DNA of 64,000 nucleotides from contig NZ_FORM01000008.1 in NCBI RefSeq assembly GCF_900114005.1, forward strand, positions 124,001 through 188,000. The letters run 5' to 3'. Below, in pieces: positions 1 through 9,540 of the stretch (position 1 is the stretch's first letter; each line of letters opens with the position of its first letter). A program made the position numbers and the translations under genes. The stretch is from Olleya namhaensis (GTDB taxonomy: Bacteria > Bacteroidota > Bacteroidia > Flavobacteriales > Flavobacteriaceae). A model generated the notes under the pieces. That model had not been told where the DNA came from. It saw only the letters and a list, made by a program, of their open reading frames with translations, and searched no databases.

Positions 1-936
1 GCGCTGTAATTGCACAAAATTATTAGGCAACGGATTACCATCAGTATCTTGTAAAGTCACACAAAATGGTACTGCAGCAAAAGGCGCGTCACAATTCCAG
101 AAACTAAAATGAGAGACCTCTCCAACATATTTGTTTCCTACTAACTCAGCAAAACCTTCTTCCTTCCAATACCCATAAACCTCATCAAAATACCATAATG
201 GTATTGTTGCAGGCGGATTAGTAGCGTTTGTGGGCACTGGAACACTAATTAAAGCTACCGAATCTTCTCCGATAGTTAAATCTTCTCCATTTTGACCAAT
301 TAACTCTACTGCTATCATTCCGTAGGTTTCCAAAACACGTAAATCGCCGCTTTCATTTTCAGCAATTAACGCTCCTGGCATTTGTAAAGCCATGTTTTGA
401 TTATCAGGGTTTAAATGTTTTATAACCACAGACACATCACCTTGGTATTCAAATCCAAACTTAGTTTGATACGTCCCAGGTAAATCAACAGAAACACCGC
501 CAGGTAAATCAAATGTTAATGGTTGCCCTGAAGCTACTGTTGCTATTGGCTCTGAATCCAATAACATTATAGAAACTTGATTAACACCATCTGTTGGGAC
601 TAACGCTCTAGATCCATCTATAAAACCAAATTTACTAGCTTTTACGTAAGCAAACTGCTCATACACGACAGCTTCCTCTATAGAAAACACACCATTAGAA
701 TCAGTAATAGCCATAGTGGATCCAATAGTAATAGTAACTCCAGAAATAGGACCACCTTCCTCATTAACTACCGTACCAATAAAACGTGCTGTTATATTGT
801 CTCCAAAATTATCTAAAAACGGATTACTAGTTAAACCATCTACCTGCTGCTGATTAAGGGGGATATTATTATCTTTTTCGCAAGAAAATATCAATAATAG
901 GGCTACTGCCGAAAGTATCAAATTTATTTTTTTCAT
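1..936 (-). CDS. Lipoprotein with carboxypeptidase-regulatory-like domain (3' part beyond window)
   Basis: The start codon is at 936 and the frame is open to base 1, so 312 codons of the N-terminal part are seen. The product starts with a lipoprotein signal (MKKINLILSAVALLLIFSCEK; Cys19 is the lipidation site). A region near residues 50-110 (ARFIGTVVNEEGGPISGVTI) matches the peptidase-regulatory-like beta-sandwich common in Bacteroidota surface proteins. Later parts contain repeated short beta-rich stretches such as WYFDEVYGYWKEEGFAELVG and VSHFSFWNCD. It is probably anchored in the outer membrane. No enzyme motif is visible and the function is unknown. The rest of the gene lies left of the window. 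Confidence 0.8.
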   Translation of the reverse strand, partial: MKKINLILSAVALLLIFSCEKDNNIPLNQQQVDGLTSNPFLDNFGDNITARFIGTVVNEEGGPISGVTITIGSTMAITDSNGVFSIEEAVVYEQFAYVKASKFGFIDGSRALVPTDGVNQVSIMLLDSEPIATVASGQPLTFDLPGGVSVDLPGTYQTKFGFEYQGDVSVVIKHLNPDNQNMALQMPGALIAENESGDLRVLETYGMIAVELIGQNGEDLTIGEDSVALISVPVPTNATNPPATIPLWYFDEVYGYWKEEGFAELVGNKYVGEVSHFSFWNCDAPFAAVPFCVTLQDTDGNPLPNNFVQLQR

Positions 937-1001
937 CTTTTTAATATTGTAATTATTACATAAGTATAACATCTTAAGACTTAAAAGTCCTAGTCATTAA
1001 A

Positions 1002-2207
1002 TTACTCTTTACCATCTACATAGTCTTGTAAATAACTAAAACGCTTTGTTAATTTACCCTTTTCAGTAATCTTTGCGCGTTTTAAAACACCATCCGCATC
1101 ACCATTAAAAAATGCAGGAATGACATGTTTTAAAAACATATCTCCAAAACCTTCACTGGCATCCTTTGGTAACTCACAAGGTAAATTATCTACTGCCATT
1201 ACGGTAATAGCATCTTTAGCATTAAAAGCAACTTCTTTTTCAGTTTTAGCATTGTAACCATAAAAAGGATCTGCAATAGTGGACGGTCTAATTGTAGTGG
1301 CTACAGGCCCATCAATATCACAAGATATATCTGCGACTAAATTTATTCTAAACTCAGGGTCCTTAGCATCTTCTCTGGTAAATAAATACGGTGCTCCATC
1401 TCCAAAAAAGTGACCTGCTATAAAAAAGTCTGTTTGTTTAGCATACGGCATAAAATTACTTTCGTAACCTGATGCATCTTTATAAAATGCCCATTTATCT
1501 CCAACTTTTCCATCTTTACGCTTACTATATTCCATAACATCAACCATACAGTACACAGGCTCTGTAAATTCTGATGTTAAATATAATGCATCACTAACTT
1601 CCTTTATTTTTAAATGGTCTAAAATCTCTTTAGCACCTTTTGCAACTTTTCCTGTTCCTGATAGTAAAATTTTAATATTTGGTAGCGTAATTTTATCAAG
1701 CTCACTTTTAACCTCATCTAAATCCTTTAAATTCTCAACTTTAGGCAATTCAAATAAATTATCGCGTAATCCTAATGCTCTAAAACCATTATAAGCACCT
1801 ACAAGTCCTGCATAACGCCCAAAACCAATTAACCTTGCTCCACTTTGCTTAACAATTGTTTCGTGATCATACATTTCTATATTCTTATCTAGAATAGCTT
1901 TTAAAAGTTTTCTATTGTAAGGTTGCTTTTTAATAGTATGACTAAAGAAAAAGTATTTTTTATTGGGTATAAGTGCATCAAGTGGCACTTCTTTTACACC
2001 AAACATCACATCTGCATCAGAGATAGTATCTGATACCTGAAATCCTTCTTGCTGATAATCAGCATCCTTGAACACTCTAATATCTGAAGCTTCCACAACT
2101 AACTCAGCTTCAGGAAAATTAGTTTTAAGTTGCTTTAAGTCTTTTGGAGAAAAAACCACACGTCTATCTGGTGGGTTTTTACGCTCTTTTATAATTGCGA
2201 ATTTCAT
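1002..2207 (-). CDS. NAD(P)-dependent dehydrogenase, alanine/saccharopine dehydrogenase-like
   Basis: A 401-residue protein beginning MKFAIIKERKNPPDRRVVFSP, the typical opening of the alanine dehydrogenase/transhydrogenase N-terminal domain, which is also used by lysine-forming saccharopine dehydrogenases. A Rossmann-type glycine motif (SGTGKVAKGA, near residue 184) marks the nucleotide-binding half. Later DISCDIDGPV and TIADPFYGY resemble conserved parts of the saccharopine dehydrogenase branch. It would catalyse reversible oxidative deamination or reduction of an amino acid or ketoacid with NAD(P); the substrate cannot be read from sequence. It stands alone between a lipoprotein gene and the divergently transcribed tmRNA gene. 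Confidence 0.75.
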   Translation of the reverse strand: MKFAIIKERKNPPDRRVVFSPKDLKQLKTNFPEAELVVEASDIRVFKDADYQQEGFQVSDTISDADVMFGVKEVPLDALIPNKKYFFFSHTIKKQPYNRKLLKAILDKNIEMYDHETIVKQSGARLIGFGRYAGLVGAYNGFRALGLRDNLFELPKVENLKDLDEVKSELDKITLPNIKILLSGTGKVAKGAKEILDHLKIKEVSDALYLTSEFTEPVYCMVDVMEYSKRKDGKVGDKWAFYKDASGYESNFMPYAKQTDFFIAGHFFGDGAPYLFTREDAKDPEFRINLVADISCDIDGPVATTIRPSTIADPFYGYNAKTEKEVAFNAKDAITVMAVDNLPCELPKDASEGFGDMFLKHVIPAFFNGDADGVLKRAKITEKGKLTKRFSYLQDYVDGKE

Positions 2208-2274
2208 TTTGTTTAATTTGGTATAAAGTTTGCACTAAATTAAGTGTAAATGCATGGTTATACAAACTTTTTGG

Positions 2275-2282
2275 TAACTTTG
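2275..2282 (+). promoter_or_regulatory. -7 promoter element upstream of ssrA
   Basis: TAACTTTG matches the Bacteroidota housekeeping -7 consensus TAnnTTTG and lies 26 bases before the mature 5' end of tmRNA. No clear -33 element is visible. Placement and match are seen; promoter activity is inferred. Confidence 0.55.
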
Positions 2283-2307
2283 CATTCTTATTATTTTTAA
2301 TTAAAAT

Positions 2308-2700
2308 GGGGTCGACTGGTTTTGACAGCGAGATTAATTAGATTGTAAGCACGTCGAGTAATGATTTTGTACTCGTAAAACCCTTGATCAACTTTTTAAT
2401 CGGCGAGAATAACTACGCTTTAGCTGCCTAATCCGAATTATAGTAGGATTAAGCCTCGGTACACAAGGTGTACGAGCTTTATGTCTCCGGAAAGCTTTGA
2501 TTGACAGCGTTCCATTTGAGGCATCGAAAATGTCAATATAGGCTTAGTAGCGCTTTGATGCTTTGCTGAAACTAAAAAAGATAAGTTGTAAGTGGGTTGT
2601 CTTTAACCAGCTTACAATCGAAAACCTAAGAAAAGAATAAACGTGTAGAAAGCCTTTTGGTTACTTGTTTGGACGAGAGTTCGATTCTCTCCGACTCCAC
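2308..2700 (+). ncRNA. ssrA: Transfer-messenger RNA (tmRNA)
   Basis: The 5' end GGGGTCGACTGG and the 3' end TTCGATTCTCTCCGACTCCA can form the tRNA-like acceptor and T arms; the terminal CCA is only partly encoded. The tag reading frame is at 2402-2431 and codes GENNYALAA followed by TAA; the ALAA end is the proteolysis signal seen in bacterial tags. tmRNA frees ribosomes stalled on broken mRNA and marks the product for degradation, including by FtsH-type proteases (an ftsH is also in this window). A hairpin terminator follows at once. Confidence 0.97.
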
Positions 2701-2702
2701 TT

Positions 2703-2736
2703 AAAAAGCTGTAAATTAAATATTTACAGCTTTTTT
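2703..2736. terminator. Hairpin terminator between ssrA and the lacI-type gene
   Basis: Inverted arms AAAAGCTGTAAA and TTTACAGCTTTT around a 7-base loop, followed by Ts on the + strand and, on the other strand, also Ts. It can serve both convergent transcripts. The stop codon of the regulator gene lies within its right arm. Confidence 0.85.
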
Positions 2737-3757
2737 ATGACTTAAAAGATGATTCTCGAATAACAATATTACTTTTAATCTCAACCATTTTACTAGTCAG
2801 ATTGTCTTCCGGCGAATTTATTTCGTTAATTAAATATTTAACTGCTGTACGTCCAATTTTTTCACCTGGCTGATCTACTGTAGTTAATTTAGGTTGGATA
2901 ATTGTTGAATTAACCGAATTACTAAATCCAACAACTGCTATTTCTTCTGGGATTTTGACATTAAACTTAATAAGTGTTTGAATAACTCCAATAGCCGCAC
3001 CATCGGTTATAGCAAAAATGGCATCAGGTCTTATTTTAGAGCTTAGTAATATATTAGTCATCCGCTTACCTTCCAGCAAAGAAATATCTTCAACTGTAAT
3101 AACCATTTTAGGATCAACCTCTAAATTATAATCTTTTAAAGCTTTTAAATATCCCGAATACCGTTTTTCCGAATTATAAGAATATTCACCTTCCTTAATT
3201 ATCGCTATTCGTTTTTTACCAATATTTATTAAATGTTCAACAATATTATAAGCTGCCTCCTCATCATTAATAGTAATTTGTGTACACGGTATTTTATTAG
3301 AAACCTTATCAAACAACACAATAGGAATATTATTTAATGTTGCTAAAACATGCTCCACATCTCTAGTGCGCTTTGTTAAAGACGCTAAAATACCATCCAC
3401 CCCAAATTGTATCATGGTATTAAACATTTCTTTTTGTTTTTCTACATCGTTATTAGACTCGGATATAATTACTCTGTATCCTTTACTTTCCGCCTCTTCC
3501 ATTATACCTCTTACAATTGTTGTTGTAAAATAATGTGTAATATTAGGTACAATCACACCAATAATATTAGACCGATGCTTTCTAAACCCTTTTGCAAAGA
3601 TATTAGGTACATAATTTAACTTTGCAGCAAGCTTCTGTACCTTATCTTTAGTATCATTGCTTATATCAGGGTGATCATTTAAAGCTCTAGAAACAGTTGA
3701 TATAGATAAACTTAGCGTTTGAGCAAGTTTTTTAAGTGTTGTGACTTCTTTTTTCAT
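2735..3757 (-). CDS. LacI-family transcriptional regulator
   Basis: A 340-residue protein with an N-terminal LacI helix-turn-helix (TLKKLAQTLSLSISTVSRAL, residues 7-26) and hinge region (NYVPNIFAKGFR), then the periplasmic-binding-protein-like effector domain (NIIGVIVPNITHYF onward; VVGFSN near residue 275). It is divergent from the TonB-receptor operon and a perfect palindrome with central CG, typical of LacI operators, lies between the two starts. It therefore probably represses that operon and itself until a sugar-derived ligand binds. The likely ligand, mannosylglycerate or mannose, is inferred from the operon only. Confidence 0.93.
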   Translation of the reverse strand: MKKEVTTLKKLAQTLSLSISTVSRALNDHPDISNDTKDKVQKLAAKLNYVPNIFAKGFRKHRSNIIGVIVPNITHYFTTTIVRGIMEEAESKGYRVIISESNNDVEKQKEMFNTMIQFGVDGILASLTKRTRDVEHVLATLNNIPIVLFDKVSNKIPCTQITINDEEAAYNIVEHLINIGKKRIAIIKEGEYSYNSEKRYSGYLKALKDYNLEVDPKMVITVEDISLLEGKRMTNILLSSKIRPDAIFAITDGAAIGVIQTLIKFNVKIPEEIAVVGFSNSVNSTIIQPKLTTVDQPGEKIGRTAVKYLINEINSPEDNLTSKMVEIKSNIVIRESSFKS

Positions 3758-3773
3758 TTAAAATAAAATTACA

Positions 3774-3794
3774 AACGTTACCGCAAACGTTTGC
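3774..3794. promoter_or_regulatory. Probable LacI-type operator
   Basis: GCAAACGTTTGC at 3783-3794 is a perfect 12-bp palindrome with a central CG, the classic form of LacI-family operators. An adjacent AAACGTT at 3774-3780 repeats the core. It lies 26 bp upstream of the regulator start and 82 bp upstream of the TonB-receptor start. A near-consensus -7 element for the regulator (CATATTTG on the minus strand, 3796-3803) overlaps its edge, which fits autorepression. Confidence 0.75.
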
Positions 3795-3875
3795 ATGCAA
3801 ATATGATACAATTTTATATACAAAACTGATTATTCTGTATTTATATTAGCAATATATTAACTAATTCTTAATAAA

Positions 3876-6542
3876 ATGAAAAAACTATCAACCTCCTTAT
3901 TAGCTTTAATATGTTGTTTTTCGATGTTTGCACAAACAGAGATTTCTGGAACTATAAAAGACAATACTGGATTACCCGTACCAAATGCTAACATTTTAAT
4001 AACTAACTCAAACGTTGGAGCTTCTTCCGACTTTGATGGAAATTTCAACTTTACAGTATCTGACCTTACAGGTACTAGACAATTACAAGTATCTTATATT
4101 GGTTATTCTACGTTTACACAAGACGTAGATTTAAATGGAACTCCAATTACAATTAATATTGTTTTACAAGAAGGTAATAATCTAGACGAAATTGTTCTTA
4201 CAGCATCCTCTACTTTTAGATCCCAAAAACAAGCGCCTTTATCAATAAGTAGTAAAGGTATTAAAGAAATTACAAGATTATCTGCCAATAGTCAAGCAGA
4301 TATTTTAAGAGATGTACCTGGTATAACTGCCGAAGGTGGTGGTGGAGAAACCGCGACTAACCTTTTTGTTAGAGGACTACCTTCTGGAGGACAATATGTA
4401 TTTAACCCTTTACAGTACGATGGTATGCCATTAATGAGCACGTTTGGACTAAACTCATCAGCGCACGATGTTTACGCCAGACCTGATATTGGATTTAAAG
4501 GTGTAGAATTTGTACGAGGTGGATCGGCTGTGCTATATGGCGCAGGATCTGTTGCAGGTATCATTAACTACACCAGTAAAACTGGAGATTCTAATGATGA
4601 GAATATTATAAATGTAGAATGGGGTAATGATGGTAGACTTAAAACAGATTTTTATACCGGTGGTAAACTTGGTGGAGAAGACTCTAATACCTATTATGCT
4701 TTTACAGGTTTTGTAAGAAAAGATGACGGGCCAATTGATACTAGTTTAGCAACAAGAGGAGCACAATTTAGAGCAAATATTAAACAAAAATTTGACAATG
4801 GATCTTTTACAATTCATGGTCAATATATAAATGATAGAGCACAATTTTACCTACCGTTACCACTAGATGGAAGTTCTCGAGAGAGACTAAATGGTAATGA
4901 TGGTGAAGAAGTTAGTCAACTATTATCAGGAGAACTAGCAAACACCTCTTTTTTAACACCAGGTGGTGTATATGAAAGTCCAATTGAAGATGGTGTTTAC
5001 ACTAAAGGTGGTTATGTTTTAGCTGATTTTAATTACAATTTAAATGATAATCTAAAATTTAAATCTAAAGTTAAGTATGCTAATTACCAACACAATTTTG
5101 CACTATACGTTGGAGGAAGTGGTAATTATGGTAACCCAATTACAATTAACGATTATGTTGCTGCAATAGCACCAAACAATACAGACTTTAGCGCAACTTA
5201 CCAAGGTGGCTCTGGAAACCAAATAAACGGGACTGACTTAGTAGTAGAAAACCTGCATGTAGATCGTTTAAGACCAATGACAGATTATTCTGGAGAAGCT
5301 AGTTTTATATTAAAATCTGATGATGGTATACACACTTATACTGCTGGTACTTTTTTAGCTAGAACTGAAGCAGAAGATGTAAACTACCAATACAGAGTCC
5401 TTTCTGAGTTTAACAACAATCCGCAGTTAGTAAACCTAAATTACACTAACGCTGGTGGTGACAATGTTATATACTCTCAAGGTGGCTTGTATAATAGAAT
5501 AGGTATGACAGCTAATAATTTTTTAACGCAAAGCAGAACGGCTTTTTATATTACAGATGAAATGGTCTTTGACAAATGGCGTTTTGATGTTGGTTTACGT
5601 ATAGAGTCGACTAACGGTACTTACCGAAGAGGTGGTATTGAAGAATCTCAGGTATATGAAAATGCAGAACTAACTAGTGATTTACAAAATGTAAGATTCG
5701 CAGATGGTACGTTTACAACCGGAGAAATTAAAGATACAGATTGGGCATTATCATTAGCCGGATTATACAAACTTACTGATGCCACTAACTTATACGCTAA
5801 CTTTTCTAAAGGTTACTTTTTTCCACAACAACGTGGATTTGGACCAACACCAGGTATTAGAGATACAAACTATGAAGCTGAAACAATAATACAAGGAGAA
5901 ATAGGCGCTAAATTTGGAACAGATAAATTTTCGGGATCTGTCGCAGCGTATTATGTAGGTTTAAGTGATCGTATACGTATTGATCAAGCTATTTCTGGTG
6001 GTCAATTAGTAGATCAAGCTAGAAGTGAACAATCAACAAAAACATTAGGTTTAGAGGCTACAGGTAGATATAAGTTTACAGATCATTTAAATCTTTCTGC
6101 AACTTTAACATACCAAAATCACGAAATAACAACAAATCAAACCGAAGATTTAATTAACGGTACAGTAAGTACTATTAACGAAGGAAATGAAATAGCTAGA
6201 CAACCAAAAATTTTAGGAAACTTAGGCCTTAACTATGATAACAAAAAAATTGATGCTAGTTTTTCTGTAAACCATACAGGTAAAAAGTTTACTGACGATA
6301 CTAATAATGTTGAGCTAGACGCTATAACAATTGCTAGATTAGGTGCTGGTTATACAATACAAACCAATGAGGACACTTCTTTACGTTTTGGACTGTCTGT
6401 CTTTAACTTATTTGATAGTTCTGGTATTACAGAAGGAAACCCAAGAGCAGGTATTGCTGGTCAGTCGTCAGATGGTGAGTTTTTTGTTGGACGTCCAATC
6501 CTACCTAGACGTCTGTTCTTAACAGCCACATTCAACTTTTAA
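3876..6542 (+). CDS. TonB-dependent outer-membrane receptor
   Basis: An 888-residue protein with signal peptide (residues 1-19, cleaved near FAQ), a carboxypeptidase-regulatory-like domain at about 22-105 (ISGTIKDNTGLPVPNANILI), a plug domain at about 115-240 (LSANSQADILRDVPGITAEG, VEFVRGGSAVLYGAGSVAGI) and a long beta barrel ending in the outer-membrane signature aromatic residue (TATFNF). It takes substrate across the outer membrane using TonB energy. No SusD-like lipoprotein accompanies it, which suggests a small soluble substrate rather than a polysaccharide. As first gene of the operon it probably imports the compound cleaved by the downstream GH63 enzyme. Confidence 0.93.
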   Translation: MKKLSTSLLALICCFSMFAQTEISGTIKDNTGLPVPNANILITNSNVGASSDFDGNFNFTVSDLTGTRQLQVSYIGYSTFTQDVDLNGTPITINIVLQEGNNLDEIVLTASSTFRSQKQAPLSISSKGIKEITRLSANSQADILRDVPGITAEGGGGETATNLFVRGLPSGGQYVFNPLQYDGMPLMSTFGLNSSAHDVYARPDIGFKGVEFVRGGSAVLYGAGSVAGIINYTSKTGDSNDENIINVEWGNDGRLKTDFYTGGKLGGEDSNTYYAFTGFVRKDDGPIDTSLATRGAQFRANIKQKFDNGSFTIHGQYINDRAQFYLPLPLDGSSRERLNGNDGEEVSQLLSGELANTSFLTPGGVYESPIEDGVYTKGGYVLADFNYNLNDNLKFKSKVKYANYQHNFALYVGGSGNYGNPITINDYVAAIAPNNTDFSATYQGGSGNQINGTDLVVENLHVDRLRPMTDYSGEASFILKSDDGIHTYTAGTFLARTEAEDVNYQYRVLSEFNNNPQLVNLNYTNAGGDNVIYSQGGLYNRIGMTANNFLTQSRTAFYITDEMVFDKWRFDVGLRIESTNGTYRRGGIEESQVYENAELTSDLQNVRFADGTFTTGEIKDTDWALSLAGLYKLTDATNLYANFSKGYFFPQQRGFGPTPGIRDTNYEAETIIQGEIGAKFGTDKFSGSVAAYYVGLSDRIRIDQAISGGQLVDQARSEQSTKTLGLEATGRYKFTDHLNLSATLTYQNHEITTNQTEDLINGTVSTINEGNEIARQPKILGNLGLNYDNKKIDASFSVNHTGKKFTDDTNNVELDAITIARLGAGYTIQTNEDTSLRFGLSVFNLFDSSGITEGNPRAGIAGQSSDGEFFVGRPILPRRLFLTATFNF

Positions 6543-6590
6543 TTTATAATTATTTAATCAGTCTAACACCAAAAACAAGATTAATCTAAT

Positions 6591-7901
6591 ATGAAAGATT
6601 TACAACAAGACGCTATTACGGTTTTAAATAATAACTGGAAAGATAAATTTAGTATTCCGTGTGCCAAGTTATACCCTTTTCAATGGTTTTGGGACTCTGG
6701 ATTAATAGCCATAGGTTTTGCTCATTTTGATATGCCTAAAGCTGAAAAAGAAATAGAAACTTTACTTGACGCACAATGGAGTAATGGTTTTATACCACAT
6801 ATTATTTTTCATACAGACTCTGATACTTATTTTCCTGGACCAGATTTTCATCGTTCAGACTTACATTCAGAATCTTCAAAAAAATATAAATCTACAGGTA
6901 TGACACAACCACCTGTAACAGGATTTGTTTTAGAAGATTTATATCGAATTAGTAAGGATCGAGATGCAACCTTAAAATTTATAGAGACGGTAATTGATAA
7001 AGTGTATCAAAATCACGAATATTTTTACAACCAACGTGACCCACAAGATGAAGGTTTAGTTTACATATACCACAATTGGGAATCTGGGACAGACAACTCT
7101 CCTATTTGGGACGACATTTGGGACACCATGAATCCTCCAGAATATTCTTTTGAAAGAAGAGACACAACACATGTTGATGCATCAGAAAGACCCTCAAAAA
7201 GAGAATACGATCATTATTTACATATCATAGAAATTGCAAAACAAAACAATTATAATGATCAAAAAATAGCAGAACTTTCCCCTTTTTTAGTTCAAGACCC
7301 TCTATTTAATGCGGTTTTATTAAAATCTAATCAAAGTCTAATAGATCTCTATCGTATTATTGGAAATAAAAATAATAACGATAAGATACACCAACTTCAA
7401 AAATGGCAAGACAAAGGGACAAAATCCTTTAATAATAAACTCTATGATGAAGAACTAGGTGTTTATGTACATTATGATTTAAGAAACGAAAAACTATTAA
7501 GACATATATCATCTTCTTCATTTGCTCCACTTTTTGCTAACTTACCAAGTGAAGCTAGAGCAGAAAAAATGGTGGATATTATGATGGAAAAATTTGGTAA
7601 TCCAGATCAATATCTATGTGCATCATTTGACCCGACTAGCGATAGATTTAATCCTAAAAAATATTGGAGAGGTCCTGTTTGGGTCAATTTAAATTGGATG
7701 TTATATTATGGCTTAAAACAATATGGTTTTTATGACATAGCTAAAAGAATAAAACAAGACACCATTGATATTATTGAAAACAATGGGTTTTATGAGTATT
7801 TTGATTCTAGAAAAGAAGAACACAAAAATGGTAAAGCAGGTTATGGAGGTCATAATTTTTCATGGAGTGCTGCATTATTTATAGATTTATTAAATGAGTA
7901 A
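6591..7901 (+). CDS. GH63 hydrolase, likely mannosylglycerate hydrolase
   Basis: A 436-residue cytoplasmic protein (no signal peptide) with an (alpha/alpha)6-barrel pattern. The segments FQWFWDSGLIAIG (29-41), HNWESGTDNSP (161-171), YWRGPVWVNLNW (358-369) and FYEYFD (400-405) followed by HNFSWSAAL match the short GH63 enzymes acting on mannosylglycerate or glucosylglycerate. Asp168 and Glu402 sit where that family has general acid and base; this is family knowledge, not proof. Neighbouring glycerate kinase and mannose-6-phosphate isomerase genes account for both expected products, glycerate and mannose, and favour mannosylglycerate over glucosylglycerate. Confidence 0.78.
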   Translation: MKDLQQDAITVLNNNWKDKFSIPCAKLYPFQWFWDSGLIAIGFAHFDMPKAEKEIETLLDAQWSNGFIPHIIFHTDSDTYFPGPDFHRSDLHSESSKKYKSTGMTQPPVTGFVLEDLYRISKDRDATLKFIETVIDKVYQNHEYFYNQRDPQDEGLVYIYHNWESGTDNSPIWDDIWDTMNPPEYSFERRDTTHVDASERPSKREYDHYLHIIEIAKQNNYNDQKIAELSPFLVQDPLFNAVLLKSNQSLIDLYRIIGNKNNNDKIHQLQKWQDKGTKSFNNKLYDEELGVYVHYDLRNEKLLRHISSSSFAPLFANLPSEARAEKMVDIMMEKFGNPDQYLCASFDPTSDRFNPKKYWRGPVWVNLNWMLYYGLKQYGFYDIAKRIKQDTIDIIENNGFYEYFDSRKEEHKNGKAGYGGHNFSWSAALFIDLLNE

Positions 7902-7923
7902 ATAACCCACTAGCTTTAACCAC

Positions 7924-9531
7924 ATGAATTATATAGACTACATTATTATAATATTATATTTAATCGGATTTTTAGGTATAGGTTACTTCTTTAAAGAAAA
8001 CAAAAACTCTAAAGATTACTTTCTTGGAGGTCAGTCAATGGGATGGTTCCCACTAAGCTTATCAACTATGGCAACTCAACTTTCTGCCATTAGTTTTATA
8101 TCTGCGCCTGCATTTGTTGGTCTAAAAGAAGGTGGAGGACTGCAATGGTTAACTTATGAATTTGGTGTACCATTAGCCATGGCTTTTTTATTAATTGCAA
8201 TAATTCCGACCTTATATAATTCTGGTATTGTAAGTGTTTACGAATATTTAGAACGTCGTTTTGATGCCTCTTCACGGTTACTTATAAGTTTTGTTTTTCA
8301 AATTAGTCGTTCTGTAGCAACAGGTGTTATGGTATATACTATGGCACTTATTTTACAAGCTACCATTGGTATAGAGTTTTGGATTTCGATATTAATTATT
8401 GGTGTTATAACCATGGTATACTCCTTTCAAGGCGGAATGAAGGCTGTAATTTGGGGAGATGTCATACAAATGATTATTCTGTTTTTTGGAATCATTATTT
8501 GTCTGTTTTATGGTTTAAGCGAACTAGGTGGTTATGATAATTTTATAAACTTAGTTGATAAAGACAGATTAACAGCTGTAGATTTTTCTAAGTGGGGATT
8601 TAATAATGCCGATAAAAATGACGAATTTGGCTTTTGGCCAATGGTAATTGGTGGTTTCTTTTTATATGCTTCTTATTATGGGACAGATCAAACACAATCA
8701 CAAAGACTGCTATCTGCCAAAGGATTACCTACCATTAAAAAATTACTACTAGCTAATGGATTGTTTAGATTTCCTATTACGTTAACCTATTGTATAATGG
8801 GATTAATTTTAGGAACATTATTACTTCAAGACCCCGGTTTCCAAGAGCTATTAGATACGGTTTACCAATCCAATATAACAAGTTTAGAAGGTAAAAAAGC
8901 GGACTTAATGGTACCTGTTTTTATTATTAAATATTTACCAAATGGTGTAATCGGGATTTTAATAGTCGCAATAATGTCCGCTGCGATGTCCTCTTTAAGT
9001 AGCACAGTAAATTCATTATCCGCAGTAACTTTAGAAGATTTTATTAAGCGATTTAAGCCTAATATGCCAGACAAAAAATACGTACAATACTCGCGTTTAT
9101 TATCTGTATTCTGGGGATTAGTATGTTTGTTTTTTGCGTTTTTTGCTGGAAGCATAGAGGGAACCGTTATAGAGGTTATTAACAAAATAAGTTCTATTTT
9201 TTACGGTCCAATTTTAGCTGCTTTTATATTAGCTATACTTACTAAAAAAACACACGCTTTGGGTGCTAACATAGGTATTATTATAGGTGTATTATTTAAT
9301 ATGTACCTATGGTTATATGTACCTAGTATATTTTGGTTTTGGTGGAATGCAATTGGGTGCTTAGTTACTATTATTATAGCTTTAATTGTAAGCTATGTTA
9401 TTAAAAAAGAAACTAAACCAGGGTTAGATATTGAAGTCTATAAAGCAGGTAAAAAGGAAGTCATTATATTATTATCATACTTTATTGTAATTGTGTTGTT
9501 TGCCATTTACATAGGTGATATCCTAAAATAA
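7924..9531 (+). CDS. Sodium:solute symporter (SSS family)
   Basis: A 535-residue polytopic inner-membrane protein with about 13-14 hydrophobic segments. The N-terminal YFLGGQSMGWFPLSLSTMATQLSAISFI is the SSS signature region, and FQGGMKAVIWGDVIQ and SAAMSSLSSTVNSLSAV are further conserved parts. It uses the sodium gradient to import a sugar, glycoside or organic acid. It lies 22 bp after the GH63 gene. Since that hydrolase is cytoplasmic, the symporter most simply carries the intact glycoside from periplasm to cytoplasm. Substrate is inferred. Confidence 0.9.
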   Translation: MNYIDYIIIILYLIGFLGIGYFFKENKNSKDYFLGGQSMGWFPLSLSTMATQLSAISFISAPAFVGLKEGGGLQWLTYEFGVPLAMAFLLIAIIPTLYNSGIVSVYEYLERRFDASSRLLISFVFQISRSVATGVMVYTMALILQATIGIEFWISILIIGVITMVYSFQGGMKAVIWGDVIQMIILFFGIIICLFYGLSELGGYDNFINLVDKDRLTAVDFSKWGFNNADKNDEFGFWPMVIGGFFLYASYYGTDQTQSQRLLSAKGLPTIKKLLLANGLFRFPITLTYCIMGLILGTLLLQDPGFQELLDTVYQSNITSLEGKKADLMVPVFIIKYLPNGVIGILIVAIMSAAMSSLSSTVNSLSAVTLEDFIKRFKPNMPDKKYVQYSRLLSVFWGLVCLFFAFFAGSIEGTVIEVINKISSIFYGPILAAFILAILTKKTHALGANIGIIIGVLFNMYLWLYVPSIFWFWWNAIGCLVTIIIALIVSYVIKKETKPGLDIEVYKAGKKEVIILLSYFIVIVLFAIYIGDILK

Positions 9532-9540
9532 AATAGCTTT

